From Candidatus Liminaster caballi (GTDB taxonomy: Bacteria; Bacteroidota; Bacteroidia; Bacteroidales; UBA3663), in assembly GCA_018065085.1 (NCBI GenBank), contig JAGHUA010000039.1, positions 35,837 through 99,836 on the forward strand: 64,000 nt of DNA, given 5' to 3'. Positions 16,982 to 25,878 of this stretch are shown here, piece after piece. Position 1 is the first letter of the stretch. The number at the start of each line of letters is the position of its first letter. Under the pieces are notes generated by a model, which was not told the DNA's origin, did not search any database, and was given only the letters and a program-made list of their open reading frames with translations. The translations under genes were made by a program, and so were the position numbers.

Positions 16982-18145
16982 ATGAAAGTCGCCTACATAC
17001 TCAATGACACGATACTGACCAACGGAGCGAACCGATCGTTCCTTGCCATGCTCGAAGGCCTGATGCCTTTGGGAGTGGAGCCAATTGTCATCGTGCCTAA
17101 CCGTTATGAGTTCTGCGACCTTCTTGAACAGCGCGGCATCACCGTGCGCCAGATCGATTTCCGTCCGGCGGTCTATCCCAACGGCTTTGACTTCGTGCTT
17201 GATTATCTGCTGTTCGTGCCCCGACTCGTTGCCCGTGTGTTGCTCAACGGCAAGGCCTCGCGCCGTTTGACTGCTATGCTTCGTCCGCTTCACATCGACC
17301 TCATCCACACCAATGTCGGAGTGATCGATATCGGACTCAAGGCCGCCAAAAGCCTTGGCATTCCTCATGTCTGCCATATACGTGAATACGCCGACCTCGA
17401 CTTCGGTCTGCATTTCTATCCCAATAAGGCGCGTTTCCACCGGCTGGTTGCACGGTCATATACGGTCTGCATCACACGTCTGATACAGGCTCATCGCGGC
17501 TTGGACGGCTTGTCCACATCGCGCGTTATCTATAATCCTATTGCCAGCCGAGCAGATGTCATGCCCCGGCATGTCAGCGGAGATTATTTCCTCTATGCGG
17601 GTCGTATTCTGCCGGGCAAGGGCCTTCGCGAGCTTATTGAGGCCTATGCGTCGTATGTCAGAGCGTCATCACAGCCTCTGCGCCTTGTGGTGGCAGGAAG
17701 TGCCGTCGGCTCGAAGTTCGTTGACGAACTCAAGGCCTTTTGTGCCGCCCGTCAGCTCAACGGTCTTGTAGATTTTATCGGTGCTGTCGATGATGTGCCG
17801 ACACTGATGCAGCGGGCGAAGGCCACGGTCGTTCCGTCGCGCAACGAAGGCTTTGGCCGCGTGATGCCCGAGGCTATGTTCCAAGGCTGTCCGGTCATCG
17901 TGCGCGACGTGGCAGGCAGTCACGAACAGCTTGAGAACGGCCTTCAGATTGTTGGTGAGCCAATAGCCTTTGCCTACAGCGACGATTCGCAGCTTTCTGC
18001 CCTTCTCGCCGAAGTCTCGGCCATGAGCGACAAGCAGCTTGAGCCTGTGTGCCAGCGTGCCTTTGATGTGGTCAACCGTCTCTACACCACCCAGGGCAAT
18101 GTTGGGCAGATCATCAACCTTTATAACGAAATCCTAAAACATTGA
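16982..18145 (+). CDS. Glycosyltransferase family 4
   Basis: 387 residues, GT-B fold. N-terminal Rossmann start MKVAYILNDTILTNGANRSFLAML; C-terminal donor-binding region with YAGRILPGKGLRELIEAY, FIGAVDDVPTLMQRAKATVVPSRNEGFGRVMPEAMFQGCPVI, which contains the conserved EGFGRVMPE loop. Retaining transferase from an NDP-sugar. The stop is 5 bp before the next start. Acceptor unknown. Confidence 0.9.
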   Translation: MKVAYILNDTILTNGANRSFLAMLEGLMPLGVEPIVIVPNRYEFCDLLEQRGITVRQIDFRPAVYPNGFDFVLDYLLFVPRLVARVLLNGKASRRLTAMLRPLHIDLIHTNVGVIDIGLKAAKSLGIPHVCHIREYADLDFGLHFYPNKARFHRLVARSYTVCITRLIQAHRGLDGLSTSRVIYNPIASRADVMPRHVSGDYFLYAGRILPGKGLRELIEAYASYVRASSQPLRLVVAGSAVGSKFVDELKAFCAARQLNGLVDFIGAVDDVPTLMQRAKATVVPSRNEGFGRVMPEAMFQGCPVIVRDVAGSHEQLENGLQIVGEPIAFAYSDDSQLSALLAEVSAMSDKQLEPVCQRAFDVVNRLYTTQGNVGQIINLYNEILKH

Positions 18146-18150
18146 ACGAT

Positions 18151-19305
18151 ATGAATCCCAGAATAATTGCACTCTATCTGCCTCAGTACCACCCGATACC
18201 AGAGAACGACGAATGGTGGGGACCTGGTTTCACCGAGTGGACCAATGTGGTCAAGGCCAAGCCGCTCTATCGCGGACACGTCCAGCCACGTATTCCTGCC
18301 GACCTTGGCTTTTATGACCTGCGTCTGCCTGAGGTGCGCGAGAAGCAGGCACAGTTGGCGCGCGAGGCAGGCATCGAAGGTTTCTGCTACTATCATTACT
18401 GGTTCGGAGAGGGCAGGGAACTCCTTCAGCGTCCGTTCAACGAGGTGCTGGCATCGGGTAAGCCTGATTTCCCGTTCTGCCTATGTTGGGCCAATCATGA
18501 CTGGACCAACAAGACGTGGAAGAAGGGTGCAAGCATGCGCAAGGACTCGATGATCATGCAGATGCGTTATTCGCGCGAAGATCATATTGCTCATTTCAAT
18601 GCCCTTCTGCCTGCATTCCGTGACCATCGTTACATCACGGTCGATGGCAAGCCTGTGTTTGCTGTCTGGGCTCCTCGCGACATCCCTGAGGTGCGTGCGT
18701 TTATCGACCTGTGGCAGCAGATGGCTCGCGACAACGGTCTGCCGGGCATCCACTTTGTCGGCTATACCACGAATGCGGCTGGCAAGTCGGTCAACAGTAA
18801 CAGCATGACCATGTGGGACACCGACCATGCTGCCGACTTCTACAACAATATCCTGAATCTCGGTTTCGATGCCGTGATGTCGAATGGCCTGGCGCGTGCG
18901 CAGTCGCTGTGTCATGGCCGGTGGTCGATGCTGAAATACTATATTGGCGGACAGACTTTCCTGCCTGCCACTCTGCGCACCGACTATGCCAAGGCGATGA
19001 GCCACTATTATGTGGAGGAAGACCGATGGGAGAATGTCTATCCGACATTGTTGCCACAGTGGGATCGCACTCCGCGTGCAGGCAAGAAGACTGATCCGCT
19101 GGTCAACGCTACGCCTGAGAAGTTCCAGCGTTCGGTGGAGGAGGCCATCTCATTGGTCAAGGATAAGGCACCCGAGCATCAGATTCTCTTCCTGAAGGCG
19201 TGGAATGAGTGGGGCGAGGGCAACTATGTGGAACCAGACCTTCAGTTTGGTCACGGCTGGCTCGATGCCATTGCCCATGCCATTGAGAACACCCGCAACA
19301 GATAA
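18151..19305 (+). CDS. WbsX-like (GH99-like domain) polysaccharide protein
   Basis: 384 residues. Begins NPRIIALYLPQYHPIPENDEWWGPGFTEWTNV, followed by GIEGFCYYHYWF and CLCWANHDWT, and ends with FLKAWNEWGEGNYVEPD. These segments define the Glyco_tran_WbsX family, a TIM-barrel related to GH99 found in O-antigen and rhamnan clusters, sometimes fused to glycosyltransferases. Whether it transfers or hydrolyses sugar is not settled. The ATG at 18151 is chosen over the TTG at 18142. Confidence 0.88.
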   Translation: MNPRIIALYLPQYHPIPENDEWWGPGFTEWTNVVKAKPLYRGHVQPRIPADLGFYDLRLPEVREKQAQLAREAGIEGFCYYHYWFGEGRELLQRPFNEVLASGKPDFPFCLCWANHDWTNKTWKKGASMRKDSMIMQMRYSREDHIAHFNALLPAFRDHRYITVDGKPVFAVWAPRDIPEVRAFIDLWQQMARDNGLPGIHFVGYTTNAAGKSVNSNSMTMWDTDHAADFYNNILNLGFDAVMSNGLARAQSLCHGRWSMLKYYIGGQTFLPATLRTDYAKAMSHYYVEEDRWENVYPTLLPQWDRTPRAGKKTDPLVNATPEKFQRSVEEAISLVKDKAPEHQILFLKAWNEWGEGNYVEPDLQFGHGWLDAIAHAIENTRNR

Positions 19306-19345
19306 ATCGATTATTCTTTATAACACATAAAACAATCATTACGCT

Positions 19346-20371
19346 ATGTTCAGTTTGCTGACACTTGTTGTTACTGCCGCACAGGCCTTTACGGGCGATG
19401 GCAGTTTCGCCTCTTGGCAGATCCGCGAGGCCGATCGTATTGCCGAACTTCCATTGGTGGCTGTCACCGATAAGGACTCAACCTTTTCGGGCGACAAGCA
19501 CAACTACGAGAGCCTTGCCATTTATCTCTGGCCTGATCCGCAGAATCCTGGCGGTCCGTACATCGTGCGCGACGGAGAGGTCAATCCCGAATATCAGAAG
19601 TATGACCTTCCTCGTCTCCGTACGATGGCCGAGAACATCGACTATCTGAAGAAGGCTTATCTTGCTACGGGCAATGAGAAGTACGTACGCCGTTCAAAGC
19701 AGATGCTCGACCACTGGTTCATCAACAAATCGACTCGCATGAACCCAAATGCCAACTACGGACAGGTCTGCCCGGGCAAGAACAACGGCCGCGGCTATCC
19801 GGGTGCAATGTCCGAACTTATCGACCTTCGCAAGGTGCTCGATGCTCTCACATGTTTCGATGACCACGGACTGATGAAGCGTCGTGAGAACAAGAAGTAT
19901 AAGAAATGGTTTGGCGATCTCGGCAAGTGGCTGCAGACGAGCGAACTCGGCAAGCGCATCCACGACCAGCCGGACAACATCGCCGTGATGCACGATCTGC
20001 TCCTTTATCAGATTAGCGTATATACGGGCGACAAGAAGACCTGCCGACGCATTGCCGATGAGTTTGTCGAACTCCGCATCAACAAGCACATCGCCGAAGA
20101 CGGTTCGCAGCCTGAGGAACTGAAGCGCACCACGGCCATGTCATATTCGGTCTATAATCTCGAACATTTTGCTGAGTTCTTCGAACTGCTCGAGTCTAAT
20201 GGAGACCACCTCTATCGCCGTAACCCCGAGCGTATTGATGCAGGCGTCAACTTCCTCATGCAGTATGTGGGCCATCGCGACAAATTCCCATACCAACAGA
20301 TCAAGAACGACTGGGAGAGCTGCGAGAAGCGCATCCTCAAGCTTCGTGAGAAGTTCGATGCAATGAAATAA
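19346..20371 (+). CDS. Alginate-lyase-family secreted protein (PF05426-like)
   Basis: 341 residues. A signal peptide (MFSLLTLVVTAAQA, cut before FTGDG) sends it to the periplasm. The mature part matches the alginate-lyase superhelix: AIYLWPDPQNPGGPYIVRDGEVNPEY, then DGSQPEELKRTTAMSYSVYNLEHFAEF. The usual NHGxWYD catalytic segment appears here as DNIAVMHD, so the usual His and Tyr positions are changed and substrate or activity may differ. Lying last in the polysaccharide cluster, before a strong terminator, it may trim or release the polymer (inference). Confidence 0.75.
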   Translation: MFSLLTLVVTAAQAFTGDGSFASWQIREADRIAELPLVAVTDKDSTFSGDKHNYESLAIYLWPDPQNPGGPYIVRDGEVNPEYQKYDLPRLRTMAENIDYLKKAYLATGNEKYVRRSKQMLDHWFINKSTRMNPNANYGQVCPGKNNGRGYPGAMSELIDLRKVLDALTCFDDHGLMKRRENKKYKKWFGDLGKWLQTSELGKRIHDQPDNIAVMHDLLLYQISVYTGDKKTCRRIADEFVELRINKHIAEDGSQPEELKRTTAMSYSVYNLEHFAEFFELLESNGDHLYRRNPERIDAGVNFLMQYVGHRDKFPYQQIKNDWESCEKRILKLREKFDAMK

Positions 20372-20381
20372 AAGAGTAATA

Positions 20382-20411
20382 AAAAAGGGGGTGACATTCA
20401 CTCCCCTTTTT
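20382..20411 (+). terminator. Terminator closing the polysaccharide cluster
   Basis: AAAAAGGGG at the left pairs with CCCCTTTTT at the right, with further pairing inside. It can act for the lyase gene and, with its A/T-rich arms, possibly for tilS from the other side. Confidence 0.85.
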
Positions 20412-20441
20412 GTGTTCTATCCCCTCATTACCCTTTACTCA

Positions 20442-21725
20442 TTACTCATTACCCTTTGCCCATCCTAACTTCAGCACTCTCTTTGTCTCTTCCGTGACCT
20501 TACACCAGTCAGCAATACGGAGTGGAGCCACCCAGATGATTCTGCCGGAGGCATCGGTCACGATCCATGTGGCGCTCTTGCGAGCAGGTGTGTAATGAGC
20601 GTTGGTAAAGAGGTCTGAGACGAGTTTCGAGTTTTTCATGCCCAGCGGCTTGATGCGGTCTTTCTCAATCCAGTGGCGGAATATTAGCGGCATCTTCACC
20701 TTGTCGGCGTCGAACAGTTCGCACACACAGCCCGTTTCCTTGTTTTTCATACCCATGATGTCGATTCCCGACTCGGGCACATCCAGAATAGTCTGAGTGA
20801 TAGGGCATGGCGCCGTCAGTAGGGCTTCGATCTTAGGCATGGTGTAGAAGTATCGATCATTCATGTGGGCCCGTTGTGATTTGTTGTCATCCATGTCGGC
20901 AGACCTCTTCTCGTAACGCTTTGACCAATAGAAGAACAGCGAGTCGAGTTCGCTAAAATCATATTCATCGCTCTTAATCTGCCATTCGTCCCATTCGATG
21001 CCGCCAATGTTCACATGCTGCGTATCGGCAAAAATCTCGTCAAGGCGTTCGTCGGCAAGTCGGTCGGTCATCTGCAGGTGAAGGATTGTCTCGTAGATGC
21101 CCTTGCGAGCGTTGGGATTAAGATTCTCCATGTATGGAATCAGCTCATTGCGTATCTTGTTGCGTATCACGTCATTCTCCATGTTCGTGCTGTCAGTCAC
21201 ATAGCTCAGACCATGGTGCTCGACGTATTCAAGGATGTCTTTGCGCGACAGATGGATGAGCGGACGGATTATACGTCCGTTGGAGGATGGGATTCCCTTC
21301 AGGCCTTTGATGCCCGTGCCGCGCATGATGTGGAAGAGGAATGTCTCGATGCTGTCATCGCGGTGGTGTCCCACGGCAATGTTTACCTTGAGACCCTGTG
21401 CCTCGTATTCCTTGGCAAGCGAGTCCCACCAGTCGTAACGCAGTTGGCGTGCTGCCATTTCGAGCGACATGTGTTGGTCTGCCATATAGCGCCTTGTGTC
21501 GAAGTCCTTCACGATAATCTCCACACCGAGCTTGTTGCACAGTTCATGGCAGAACCGCTCGTCGCGCATTGATTCCTCCCCCCTTAGATGGAAGTTGCAG
21601 TGGGCGGCAATGATGCGAGTGTTTTTCGCTACAAACGGTGTGTGATGGGTAAGCAGATAGTGTAGCAGCACTACGCTGTCACTGCCGCCGCTGAGGGCCA
21701 CGATGATGATGTCGGGAGCTTCCAT
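20442..21725 (-). CDS. tilS: tRNA(Ile)-lysidine synthetase
   Basis: 427 residues. Converts C34 of the tRNA-Ile CAU anticodon to lysidine, so that AUA is read as Ile. PP-loop SGGSDS at residues 11-16; HCNFHLRGEESMRDERFC; VGHHRDDSIETFLFHIMRGTGIKGL and RPLIHLSRKDILEY are family segments. The C-terminal substrate-binding domain is present, ending VKMPLIFRHWIEKDRIKPLGM and beyond. The start ATG at 21725 leads straight into the PP-loop strand. It diverges from pheS. Confidence 0.95.
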   Translation of the reverse strand: MEAPDIIIVALSGGSDSVVLLHYLLTHHTPFVAKNTRIIAAHCNFHLRGEESMRDERFCHELCNKLGVEIIVKDFDTRRYMADQHMSLEMAARQLRYDWWDSLAKEYEAQGLKVNIAVGHHRDDSIETFLFHIMRGTGIKGLKGIPSSNGRIIRPLIHLSRKDILEYVEHHGLSYVTDSTNMENDVIRNKIRNELIPYMENLNPNARKGIYETILHLQMTDRLADERLDEIFADTQHVNIGGIEWDEWQIKSDEYDFSELDSLFFYWSKRYEKRSADMDDNKSQRAHMNDRYFYTMPKIEALLTAPCPITQTILDVPESGIDIMGMKNKETGCVCELFDADKVKMPLIFRHWIEKDRIKPLGMKNSKLVSDLFTNAHYTPARKSATWIVTDASGRIIWVAPLRIADWCKVTEETKRVLKLGWAKGNE

Positions 21726-21796
21726 TATATATATAAATATGTGTGGATTGTCAGAAAACAGGCTAAAAACGGTGTGTTTTCAGCAAAACTGCGATG

Positions 21797-21804
21797 CAAA
21801 AATA
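21797..21804 (-). promoter_or_regulatory. -7 box for tilS
   Basis: TATTTTTG on the minus strand, followed by CATCG, 72 bases before the tilS start. Confidence 0.55.
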
Positions 21805-21845
21805 AAAAAAATATCGCAAAGTTTCGTTTATTGTCGGAAATTTCT

Positions 21846-21853
21846 TAACTTTG
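21846..21853 (+). promoter_or_regulatory. -7 box for pheS
   Basis: TAACTTTG followed by CGCAC, 39 bases before the ATG at 21892; a consensus TAnnTTTG box. Confidence 0.65.
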
Positions 21854-21891
21854 CGCACGAATTTTATGCAGAATAATATCGAAATTGAAAT

Positions 21892-22911
21892 ATGTTAGAG
21901 AAAATTCAACAGTTGATGGCCGAGATTGAAGGCCTCACAGCAAAGAATGCCGAAGAAATCGAAGCGCTCCGCATCAAGTACCTCAGCAAGAAGGGCGAGA
22001 TCAGCGCACTGATGAACGATTTCCGCAACGTAGCAGCCGATCAGAAGCGCGAACTGGGTCAGCGTCTCAACGCTCTCAAGCAGCTCGCCACTGACAAAAT
22101 CAACTCACTCAAGGATCAGTATCAGAGCGAGGATCATGTCGATGAGAGCATCGATCTCACCCGTCCTGCCTATCCGGAGGAGGTTGGCACACGCCACCCA
22201 TTGAGCCTTGTGCGTCAGGAGATCGTCGATATCTTTGCCCGTCTCGGCTTCTCCATTGCCGAAGGTCCAGAGGTCGAGGACGACTGGCACGTATATGGTG
22301 CGCTCAATTTTGCCGACGATCATCCGGCTCGCGACATGCAGGATACATTCTTCATCCAGCAGAACCCAATCGTTGTGCTTCGCAGCCATACATCCAGCGT
22401 TCAGGTGCGTGTCATGAGCGAGCAGAAGCCTCCAATCCGTGTGGTTTGCCCAGGCCGTGTCTATCGTAACGAGGCAATCTCTGCCCGTGCTCACTGCTTC
22501 TTCCATCAGATCGAGGGTCTCTACATCGACAAGAACGTAAGCTTTGCCGACCTCAAGCAGGTGCTGCTCCAGTTCGCTCGCGAGATGTTCGGTGCCGACA
22601 CACAGATACGTCTGCGTCCGTCATACTTCCCATTCACAGAGCCATCGGCCGAGATGGACGTGAGCTGCACGCTCTGCAAGGGCAAGGGCTGTGCCATGTG
22701 TAAGGGCGCAGGCTGGCTTGAGATTCTTGGCTGCGGCATGGTTGACCCTGCTGTGCTCGAAGCATCGGGCATCGACAGCAAGGAATACACCGGCTATGCC
22801 TTCGGTATGGGCGTTGAGCGTATTGCCAACCTTAAGTACAGGGTCAAGGACCTCCGTCTCTTCTCTGAGAACGATCAGCGCTTCCTCGACGAGTTTGAGG
22901 CTGCCCACTAA
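21892..22911 (+). CDS. pheS: Phenylalanyl-tRNA synthetase alpha subunit
   Basis: 339 residues. Charges tRNA-Phe as an alpha2-beta2 enzyme with PheT, which is not adjacent. The N-terminal coiled coil (about 1-90) binds tRNA; class II motifs follow: HPLSLVRQEIVDIFARLGF, DTFFIQQ, VLRSHTSSVQVR, CPGRVYRNEAISARAHCFFHQIEG and the last motif YAFGMGVERIANLKY. An insert with four cysteines (CTLCKGKGCAMC, about 262-273) is a zinc-knuckle form usual in Bacteroidetes PheS. The DUF5686-like gene begins 39 bp downstream. Confidence 0.97.
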   Translation: MLEKIQQLMAEIEGLTAKNAEEIEALRIKYLSKKGEISALMNDFRNVAADQKRELGQRLNALKQLATDKINSLKDQYQSEDHVDESIDLTRPAYPEEVGTRHPLSLVRQEIVDIFARLGFSIAEGPEVEDDWHVYGALNFADDHPARDMQDTFFIQQNPIVVLRSHTSSVQVRVMSEQKPPIRVVCPGRVYRNEAISARAHCFFHQIEGLYIDKNVSFADLKQVLLQFAREMFGADTQIRLRPSYFPFTEPSAEMDVSCTLCKGKGCAMCKGAGWLEILGCGMVDPAVLEASGIDSKEYTGYAFGMGVERIANLKYRVKDLRLFSENDQRFLDEFEAAH

Positions 22912-22943
22912 TCACGATTACTAACCGTCAATAAACGAAACCA

Positions 22944-22963
22944 ATAGGGCGTGAAATCCCTAT
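22944..22963 (+). promoter_or_regulatory. Inverted repeat enclosing the GTG start
   Basis: ATAGGG (22944-22949) and CCCTAT (22958-22963) pair and place the GTG start at 22951 in the loop. It may dampen translation of the gene (inference). Confidence 0.3.
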
Positions 22964-24273
22964 ATCGCATCATACTGAGTGGTCTGTTCTTTGTGTTGCC
23001 TATGGCGATGCTGGGACAGACTCCTTTGTCTAAGCACCAGTCGCAAGGGTGGTGGCCGATGCTCAAGAATGGCGGAATGGTGCGTACTCGCGGCGCCGAC
23101 GGACGACGCACGGGCGACCATTATCTCATTCTGGATGATGGCATGGGCAGTATCTTCGGCATGAACTTCGTCGATGGTTATCTGGTGGGTCCTGATCTCA
23201 CGCTCGGCTTCATCGACGATACCTACACGCGATGGGAACTTGATATCGATGCCAAATGGGCATTCAGCCGCGAGGCTTTTGCCGGTGTTTTGGCATTCCG
23301 TTGCATCATGCCGCCGCAGACAGGCACGCGCTTGGAGTTCTTTGGCGGTCAGCAGAGCGTCGATTTCGATCCCGAACCACTCATGCCCGTCGGACATCAG
23401 GCTTTGGCCGGATCGCTCCTCGGTTGGAACGATGGCAAGCTCTATCTCTCAACCACGGCTGGATTCCGTTCGAGCTTTGCAGCCAGTGGCGATGTGCAGC
23501 TTGGCATTGGCTTATGGTGGGAGAAACGCGAACGTGAGTGGCAGCACAAATGGCGCAACCTCTTCCGCACCAAGATGCAGGACAACGTGCCTCGCATCAA
23601 TGGTCACGACGTTGAGACGTGGCAGGAAGACCCGCTTCTGCATTGGCAGACCGAACGCATCATACGCCTTGATGTCGATCTCGAATACACGCCTCAGCGC
23701 ATGTTCTATATCATCGACGATATGACTGTCATTGAGAAATCAAAGTGGCCAACGTTCGGTGTCAGCCTCAAGACAGGTGTCGATCATGACTTTTCGCGCG
23801 GCTGGCGGAGTCTGCGGTTCCTGAGTCTCGACTTCAGCATGAAGAACACCAAGCAGTGGGCGCTCCACAACAATCAGTGGCGCTACTACACCAGCATGGG
23901 ATTCTTCCCCATTCACAGTTGGGTGCATCTTGCTGATATGCGACACTTCGACGCCTCCGACTTCCAGTGGCAGGTCAATGACGGACTCCGTTGGTTCTCA
24001 CTGCTCACCAACTATGAGATGTCGTCCAACCGTTCCTGGATCGAAGGCCATGGCGAACTCTCGGGCGAGAACATCCTGCTTTCCCGACTTAGTTCCAACC
24101 GTTCGTTCCGCGAATACATCCAGCTCCATGCCCTACAGACCTATCGTCGCGATCCTCACATTGAGTTCTCCTACGGCATCGATATCAAGCGCAAGTTCCG
24201 TCTTGGCGGCACCGTCGGTCTTGAAGGTCGCTATTACGATGGCACAACCTTTAATGTCATCTTTGCGCTTTAA
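22951..24273 (+). CDS. DUF5686-like outer-membrane beta-barrel protein
   Basis: 440 residues with signal peptide (MKSLYRIILSGLFFVLPMAMLGQ, cut after LGQ). The mature part consists of alternating strands with aromatic ends and finishes in FNVIFAL, a beta-barrel C-terminus. The run SMKNTKQWALHNNQWRYYTSMGFFPIHSWVHL and later FREYIQLHALQTYRRDPHIEFSYGIDIKRKF resemble the C-terminal barrel of DUF5686 proteins. Those are usually about 800 residues with a carboxypeptidase-regulatory-like N-terminus, which is absent here. The start is GTG. Function unknown. Confidence 0.55.
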   Translation: MKSLYRIILSGLFFVLPMAMLGQTPLSKHQSQGWWPMLKNGGMVRTRGADGRRTGDHYLILDDGMGSIFGMNFVDGYLVGPDLTLGFIDDTYTRWELDIDAKWAFSREAFAGVLAFRCIMPPQTGTRLEFFGGQQSVDFDPEPLMPVGHQALAGSLLGWNDGKLYLSTTAGFRSSFAASGDVQLGIGLWWEKREREWQHKWRNLFRTKMQDNVPRINGHDVETWQEDPLLHWQTERIIRLDVDLEYTPQRMFYIIDDMTVIEKSKWPTFGVSLKTGVDHDFSRGWRSLRFLSLDFSMKNTKQWALHNNQWRYYTSMGFFPIHSWVHLADMRHFDASDFQWQVNDGLRWFSLLTNYEMSSNRSWIEGHGELSGENILLSRLSSNRSFREYIQLHALQTYRRDPHIEFSYGIDIKRKFRLGGTVGLEGRYYDGTTFNVIFAL

Positions 24274-24309
24274 CCCTCTTTCCCCATTCCTTTTCCTTCT
24301 TTATCCTTT

Positions 24310-24341
24310 CCTCTTTTCCTCTTTTCCTCTTTTCCTCTTTT
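24310..24341 (+). repeat. Four perfect CCTCTTTT tandem repeats
   Basis: Four head-to-tail copies of the octamer CCTCTTTT in the 98-bp gap before rarA, followed by CATTACCC repeats also seen at 20425-20460. Copy-number change here would alter leader length. Confidence 0.85.
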
Positions 24342-24371
24342 CCCATTACCCATTACTCTCTTCTCCACCCT

Positions 24372-25655
24372 ATGGCTCCATTAGCAGAAAGAATGCGTCC
24401 CCACACCCTCGACGGTTATATCGGCCAGCAGCATCTGGTCGGCGAGGGTCGTGTGCTTCGTCGAATGATAACCTCTGGTCATATCTCGTCATTCATCCTT
24501 TGGGGACCTCCAGGTGTCGGCAAGACCACGCTTGCCAAGATTATCGCACAGCAGCTCGACCTCCCTTTCTATACGCTCAGCGCCGTGAGCAGCGGTGTCA
24601 AGGAGGTGCGTGAGGTCATCGAACGAGCCAAAAAAGACCGATTCTTCCATCCCGAACATTCGCCTATTCTTTTCATCGACGAGATACATCGTTTCTCCAA
24701 GTCGCAGCAGGATTCTCTTCTCGAAGCCGTAGAGAAAGGCATTGTCACCCTTGTCGGAGCCACCACAGAGAACCCCTCGTTCGAAGTCATCCGTCCGTTG
24801 CTGAGCCGTTGTCAGGTCTATACGCTCAAACCTATTGAAGAGCGTGACCTGCTGATGCTTCTTGACCGTGTTTTGACCACTGATCCCGAACTCAGTCAAA
24901 AGAATATCGAGGTTCAGGAGACACAGGCTCTGCTTCGTTTTGCCGGTGGCGACTGCCGAAAGTTCCTCAACATCCTCGACCTTGTATGCGGAGACCTCGA
25001 TTCCAACGTCATCACCGACGAAATCGTCATTCGCGCCCTTCAGGAGAATCCTATGGCCTATGACAAGGACGGTGAGATGCACTATGACCTTGTGTCGGCC
25101 ATGATCAAGAGCATACGCGGATCCGATCCCGATGCCGCCGTCTATTATATGGCCCGTATGATTGAGGGAGGAGAGGATCCTGAGTTCATCGCCCGTCGTC
25201 TCATCATCAGCGCGTCTGAGGACATCGGTCTTGCCAATCCCAATGCTCTTCTTCTTGCCAATGCTGCGTTCGATGCCATCCATAAGATCGGTTGGCCGGA
25301 AGGACGCATTCCTCTTGCCGAGGCATGTGTCTATCTTGCTTCCTCGCCAAAGAGTAATGCCTCATACAATGCTATTAACTCTGCGCTCGAAAAGGTGCGC
25401 GAGACAGGTAATCTTCCTGTTCCTCTCCATCTTCGCAATGCTCCGACCAAACTTCTTGCCAAGGAAGGCTACGGTGTCGGCTACAAATATGCCCATGACT
25501 ATCCCGGCCATTTCGCCTATCAGCAGTTCCTTCCAGATGCCCTCGTCAAGGAAGGCGGCATGATCCAGAGTCTCTTCTATCATCCTCAGCCCAACGCCCA
25601 GGAAGACCGACTCCGTCAGTATCTCTCAGCCTGCTGGGGTGAGAGGTTTAAGTAA
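24372..25655 (+). CDS. rarA: Replication-associated recombination protein A (AAA+ ATPase)
   Basis: 427 residues. A clamp-loader-like AAA+ protein acting at stalled replication forks. Starts PLAERMRPHTLDGYIGQQHLVGEG; Walker A GPPGVGKTTLAK near 44-55; Walker B ILFIDEIHRFSKSQQDSLL; sensor 1 VGATTENPSFEV; sensor 2 GGDCRKFLNILD; C-terminal tetramer region with AVYYMARMIEGGEDPEFIARRL and ASEDIGLANP. Complete. It is the last host-like gene before the AT-richer island. Confidence 0.95.
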   Translation: MAPLAERMRPHTLDGYIGQQHLVGEGRVLRRMITSGHISSFILWGPPGVGKTTLAKIIAQQLDLPFYTLSAVSSGVKEVREVIERAKKDRFFHPEHSPILFIDEIHRFSKSQQDSLLEAVEKGIVTLVGATTENPSFEVIRPLLSRCQVYTLKPIEERDLLMLLDRVLTTDPELSQKNIEVQETQALLRFAGGDCRKFLNILDLVCGDLDSNVITDEIVIRALQENPMAYDKDGEMHYDLVSAMIKSIRGSDPDAAVYYMARMIEGGEDPEFIARRLIISASEDIGLANPNALLLANAAFDAIHKIGWPEGRIPLAEACVYLASSPKSNASYNAINSALEKVRETGNLPVPLHLRNAPTKLLAKEGYGVGYKYAHDYPGHFAYQQFLPDALVKEGGMIQSLFYHPQPNAQEDRLRQYLSACWGERFK

Positions 25656-25730
25656 GACTGGAAACTTTTCAATTTGTGAAACGTATGAACGAACTTTTTC
25701 TCCTGCTGCACATTCCGTCCTATAAAAACG

Positions 25731-25753
25731 GGTATTTGCTATACTGAAATACC
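25731..25753 (+). terminator. Hairpin after rarA, weak terminator candidate
   Basis: GGTATTT (25731-25737) pairs with AAATACC (25747-25753) around a 9-base loop, 76 bases after the rarA stop. No T run follows, so termination is uncertain. Confidence 0.3.
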
Positions 25754-25789
25754 AAATTTACATGGCACCGCAAGAAAATCGGACTAAAA

Positions 25790-25821
25790 TTTGCCTATAT
25801 ATATAATAATGTATATATTTG
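25790..25821 (+). promoter_or_regulatory. Strong promoter at the head of the defence island
   Basis: TTTG (25790-25793), a 20-base spacer and TATATTTG (25814-25821): near-ideal Bacteroidetes promoter. It fixes the HATPase start downstream, at 25879, and is the only convincing promoter found before the helicase-methylase-nuclease genes. Confidence 0.75.
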
Positions 25822-25878
25822 CAGCGTGAAAATACTGTCTTCAGTTTATTCAGTCTTGTGAAACACTTAAGCAAATCT

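Noticed and set aside
25819..25878. Upstream start for the HATPase gene
   Set aside because: It lies inside or right beside the TATATTTG promoter box, before the transcript can begin.
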